DNA from: Prinia subflava
Taxonomy: Eukaryota > Chordata > Aves > Passeriformes > Cisticolidae
Length of the DNA: 64,000 nucleotides
Assembly: GCF_021018805.1 (NCBI RefSeq)
Contig: NC_086259.1
Span: forward strand, 6,027,501 to 6,091,500
Reading direction: 5' to 3'
The notes below the pieces were generated by a model, which made no database searches, had not been told where the DNA came from, and saw only the letters and a program-made list of their open reading frames with translations. Positions 59,221-64,000 of the stretch are shown one piece after another; position 1 is the stretch's first letter, and the number at the start of each line of letters is the position of its first letter. Both the position numbers and the translations under genes were made by a program.

Positions 59221-61849
59221 GTCTTTCCATTATTTCTTTGAGCCATCAGCTTTTAATTTTCTCTTTCTAGTTAATATACTTGTGTATAATTTAAACAGAA
59301 AACTGTTCTGTTTCATCATAAAAGATTTGTCTGTTACTTTTGGTGTGTAAATCAAGTGGACAGCAAAACATTCTTGAACTTGTTTTTTGAGGCATTTGTT
59401 GACAACAACAGGAAAAGAGATCACAGAGACCGCCAATAAGTGTGGACATCAATTATTTTTTAATTGTATAGGAGTACAGTACACTAATTAAAACTAGTAT
59501 ATCTTGCAATGCCAAAGGCAAAATTAATTATTAATTTTTATTAATATTCAGAAGTAGCACAAGGAATACATTAAAAAAGATTTTGTGGCTGTGACTGAGA
59601 TCTTGTTTTGCTTTATATTTTAGTAAAAATAGTATGTTAGCTAAATTTGAATAGTTAAATATGCATCCAAGAGATTGTAGGCATTGAACAAGAATGTTCT
59701 CTTTAGACTAGTTGCCCAGTGACTGAATATAAGAAGTAGGAAAAATTTTTTTAAAATTCTGGGGCTTTGGTTTAGCTTGTTTACTGACAAGTATAAATAC
59801 ACGTTATCCTGCTGTTGTTATTGTAGATACTATAATTATTGGGTTGTGTATTTTAGTTATGATATCTTGTATTCAGTAGAATAATCGGCTTTCCACTTCT
59901 GGAGTCCAGCTCGGCAAATTAGATCTGCCCTGCACTGACTTGACAAACCTGACGTGCTTCTGGACAAAGTTACTCCTCTTCTGTGAGCAAGGGATTTGTT
60001 TATTTATTTCTCCCACAGGTTAGGCTTCTGTCTATGCTGTACATAACTCATTGGGAAACCGCCAGCCTGGTTCAGATACCTATCAGGAAGGAAGTTCTTT
60101 GAACTAAAAAATGTATTTCCCAACTGTTATAGACAAAATATTAATAGGCTTTTAAGGCACCTGCTCAGCAGGGTAAATTACAGAATGCAAAATTTTAATT
60201 TTTGGAATTCACAAAAAAATTATAAAAAAATTTTGAAGTGCTTAGCTTTATCGAAGTGAGCATGGGAAAAATACAAGAGAAATAATGGTGACTTCTGAAA
60301 CTGTGAAAGGACAGCTTGTGTCTGGTGTTGTTTTGAAAGTTATGTCCAACTGTAATGGGAGTGGTGTTTTAGAAATCCTATGAAAGTAGTTGCACACTGT
60401 CGTGAAATTTTTCAAGGCTAATGAGATTGATTTTTTAGGATCAGACAGGCAAAGTTCTAGTTGGTTGATTTTTGGTTTTGTTTTGTTTTTCTTTTACTTG
60501 TCCTAAAAATATTTCCCTTTCTCTGATCCTTACATAGAAGCATATTGAGCTCTTCATCTCACCTGTTAGTGTCAAAGATAACATTTCCTGTAGTCATTCA
60601 TGTACTCCATAGAAATATGGACACAGATGGCTGTATTTTAGTATTTCTTCACAAAAATCTAAGATAAATATCTCCCATATTCATATGTACTTTAGTGGTG
60701 TAGAGCTGTAATTCGGAATTTAGCTTTCACTTCACTCAAGCACCTTGATGTTCTATTAGAGCAATACATAAAATATGATTTTGGCTTAGAAAATAGATTG
60801 TACAAGTTTGATTGTTACAAATACCCAGAGCTTTCCTGTTGTTTTGTTATAAAAAATCAAGGTGCCAAAATCCTTATTTTTCCAATATTCTATTTGCGTG
60901 TTCCATGCAAGTGTAGATGCTGCTCTTGTTCTCTTCTAAAATCAGCTGGTTACCTCAGAAAAGTCAAATTGTGCCCTCCCTTTGAGCTGCAATTTTGGTA
61001 ACTAAAGGACTGGTGATGTTCAGCTTGAGTCTACTGCCAGGTCTATATTGCCTGCAGATTCCTACCTCTTCAGTGTTCTGTCCAAGACCTTGAAAATGTT
61101 TCTAATTCCCATATATCTCCTTGCTGGTGTATGTGCATGCATGTCACAGAGTAGTGAAGAGGAGGGAGCCACTAATTCACTTTGCTGTCTTCCCAGAGGA
61201 ATCAGCATATGTGGGAAGAGTGGGCTCTTGAAGGCAAACACTGTTCTTCCTTCTACTTTGAAGTACTTGCCTCACCAGCTTGTCAGTAAAAATTGACAAA
61301 ATACAACTCACTTCTAAAAAGATAAATAAAAACTTTTCAAAAAGTTACCTATCACTATTCTGGAAAAATAGCTCTCAGAGCTGCTCTTGGTAATTCTTCT
61401 GCTCCCTGTCCTGAATGTATTGCTTTCTCAAGTGAGTGCTGTGGTTGTCCAGGAAAACCAGAGAACACCTTATGGAATAACATCAAAGGGAGGCACTTGA
61501 CAAAGACAAGCAATTTAGATGCTCAGTTCTGGGAATGTATTGACTGAAGATGAAAGCTCTTTAGGGAAGAGACTTTGTCTTCTATTTATATAGAATCTTG
61601 CATAATTTAACAAATGTTGGGGACACTATTAATCTCATCCAACTTTAGATGTCTACAGTGTTGCTGTCAATCTTAAGAGAAGATCAATTGCACTCTAAAA
61701 GTGTCTGTTTCTCTCCACTGACTATAAAGGGAGCCCTCACAAGTCGCTCAGGTGCAGATGGCTTCATCTATATTTGGGCAGATGAATCCTGCTCTAAAAT
61801 GCTTTCTAATGTGACAAAATAATAGTAATTGATATTTAAATCCTTGTGA

Positions 61850-62150
61850 AGGTGTTTAATTCTTAGAGCAGCTCAGAAAATGAGTGGCAGCTGCTGGTTT
61901 GGGTTAGTATTACGTTCAACAGCAAAGTGCTAGGGGTTGATAACACATCCACTGCAGCATCAATCTGTTCATACCTTCTTGAAACATTAGTTCAGGATAT
62001 AAATATGAAGTAATTTGCTTGCTCAGTGCAAAAGAATAAAGCTGAACACCTGAGTTGTCAATACCATAATAGCACTTCAATAGGAAATGCTGTCTCCAAT
62101 TGAAAAGACAAAACAGTGTAATTAAAATCCTTATGGGAATTACAGCAAAA
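61850..62150. promoter_or_regulatory. possible conserved non-coding element
   Basis: The segment is evenly complex, with E-box-like CACCTG, a retained CpG (TTACGTTC) and TAAT cores (GTGTAATTAAAATCC). No frame or repeat accounts for it. Confidence 0.2.
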
Positions 62151-62399
62151 CCTTTCCTATACTGCTGTTGCTGAATCCTCTGGATCAGCTGCTACACTTT
62201 TTGAACATCTCAGAAACTGTTTACTGGTATTTTTTGGAGCGGAAATGCTGCTTTGAAATACGAAAGAACATCATGTTCTTCTGCAGCAGCACCTGTGTCT
62301 TATTAGTGGCAAGTCACTATGCTCAAAAGTTGGCCATGAAGAATCTACAAGACAGTGAATCAGCCATCTGCTCAGCAGGAGTGTTTTAGCCAGCATGGA

Positions 62400-62650
62400 T
62401 GGACTGATATTGCTCTTTCATACAGTGGGCATAAAATTCATGGCTGCAGCTGACCTCTATTAGAATGTAGTCCATTCAAGGTAAATATATGACAAGCTGT
62501 TCCTAAAGCTGCTTTAATTGCTATTTGGGAAAGTAATACCAGAACATCCGGAGGAGCATGCTATGGTAGATATATGGACCTGTGCTTAACTGAATTATTG
62601 TAATCTCAATACACATTGAACAATATTCCAGGCAGCCAGTTTTGTCTTGC
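62400..62650. promoter_or_regulatory. possible conserved non-coding element
   Basis: Complex sequence with SOX-like GAACAATATTCC, an E-box CAGCTG and CTTTAATTGCTATTTG. One CpG is retained (CATCCGGAGG). Texture only. Confidence 0.2.
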
Positions 62651-64000
62651 TCACCCATAAAGGAAATTGTAGGACAGACATAAAAATGCATGTATAAGAA
62701 ACAGGGAAAAATTACTGATCTGTGAAGCTAAAGAGATTTAGTTGGCGTGGAGTACCTGGATGCCAAAACAACCAAGTTTAGATTCAGACTTTCGAAACAT
62801 GTACTTCACCAATTTCCCTAAAAACTGTGTTGTGAAAAACTGGAGGACTGAATTCTTAAATGTTTAAATTATGTGTGTCTGAGACAAATAAACAAGTAAT
62901 ATCACACAGCACTAGGTATCTAGAGTATGTATGATGCCACCCATATTTTTCATACTTCTGTTTTTAATTATTTCTCTCATGAATAGCTTTTCAATTGAAT
63001 AAGTATTCTTCATTTCTACAGAATGCCTTTTATGTGGGTATGAATAGGAAGTTAAAATAGACTTACTATTCCAATTCTCCTACAATCATCATACCCTTAA
63101 ACCAGATCTAGAAAAATCCCTGTTTGTTCTAAGAAATAAAGTCAGCATGTTTAGGTTTTGAGAAATTCTAATACTGAACACAGTTCTGTAGAAAGATTCT
63201 CTATGCTTGTGTGGGAAAGCATCAGAAATGTAAAAGCTGTCCTTTCCAACTCCTACTGGATTTTTTTCATTTTAAGATGTATTTATCATGCCATCCAAGT
63301 GGGATGATCTCAACTGATTAATGTGAAGAAAAGTATCAGTCCTGGTTAGATGGGATTTTCTTCAGAGACGCTCTTTGCTCAAGGAAGACCTGGAAATAGA
63401 AAGAAAAGGAAGATGTTCTGAAGGACTTAAGATCAAATCTGCCTTTGGTACAGATGTAATTGCATCCAGTTTTTATTCATCCTCTCTGCCCTAAGTTGCT
63501 TTCAGATTCCTTCTACCAAGTGGTGCTTGCAGTCGTTTCTATCTGCAGTATGAGGGAGCATGGCTGTATTTTAACTATTTATAAAAGTTGAGTTAAAAAA
63601 AAATAAATCCCTGTTTCACACTCATGGACAACCTTCTCACGAACTATGTGATTCTTCCTGACTTTAAAATGAAATTCAACTTTTTTAAAACCTGTCATGC
63701 AAATAGTGTTTTAGCACAGCCTTCACCTAGGTGCATGTGTTCCTGCAGAGCTAAATGCTTGTTTAATAAAAAAAAAAACCAATCTGACAAACATTTTTTT
63801 ATTTTTAACTTGTTTATATTCCTCTTTAACTGCAGATACAAAGTCACTAAGGTAGGGCAAGATGGATTGTATCCATTCTTTGCACCTTCTGCACATCTGT
63901 GCACAAGCAATTACATTGAGGCAGCCCAGGAATTAGTTAAGGGCACAATCACAGAGACAGGATGAGGAAAAGAACCAGCTCAGCTCTCAGGTTGTGCCTG

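Larger units (their letters stand above)
58150..64000. other. AT-rich non-coding stretch
   Basis: No gene is recognised. A-rich runs lie at 58849-58881. The 113-codon frame at 63624-63965 crosses an acceptor-like TTTAACTGCAG near 63835, with no family match. CNE-like segments are listed separately. Confidence 0.5.

Noticed and set aside
1..64000. CRISPR arrays, bacterial operons, rRNA genes or functional tRNA genes
   Set aside because: None is present. The only tRNA-like sequence is the degenerate SINE head at 39.2 kb.

Overview
The window looks like AT-rich, CpG-poor vertebrate nuclear DNA, most likely from a passerine bird. Two interspersed repeats support this. At 39108-39246 (minus strand) there is a tRNA-Ile-derived SINE with a CR1-type 3' tail, which fits the TguSINE1 family of passerines. 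At 58062-58125 (minus strand) there is the conserved 3' end of an avian CR1 LINE. Repeats are otherwise sparse, as expected for a bird. There are no bacterial features such as operons, ribosome binding sites or dense ORFs.

I recognise no protein-coding gene. The longest open frames (up to 147 codons) lie in GC-richer patches or tandem repeats, are usually open in several frames at once, and match no family I know. The window is best read as a gene desert or the inside of one or more very large introns. A few short segments have good splice sites on both sides and an open frame: 21209-21302 (minus), 22057-22126, 38533-38580, 44401-44516 and 46336-46421 (plus). They are listed as unproven exon candidates, because 64 kb will produce such look-alikes by chance.

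Layout. 1-7.2 kb: AT-rich, with a perfect 16-bp-arm hairpin (3362-3398), a 32-bp duplication and several segments resembling conserved non-coding elements (CNEs). 7.2-7.5 kb: a 58-bp minisatellite. 7.5-30 kb: ordinary non-coding DNA with GC-richer patches at about 10.2, 20-21 and 28 kb, some with local CpG clusters. 30-39 kb: simple repeats, the most CNE-like stretch (32.8-36.4 kb), a GC/CpG patch (37.6-38.2 kb), a 48-bp exon candidate and the SINE. 39-48 kb: AT-rich, with exon candidates and a pyrimidine-rich tract. 48-58 kb: a (CA)16 microsatellite, a 23-bp duplication, a G-rich 20/21-bp minisatellite with a canonical G-quadruplex pattern, and the CR1 fragment. 58-64 kb: AT-rich, with further CNE-like segments.

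All base-composition and conservation remarks come from reading, not computation. No previously undescribed system could be demonstrated. The best leads are the SINE with its altered B box, the G-quadruplex minisatellite, the CpG clusters and the exon candidates.
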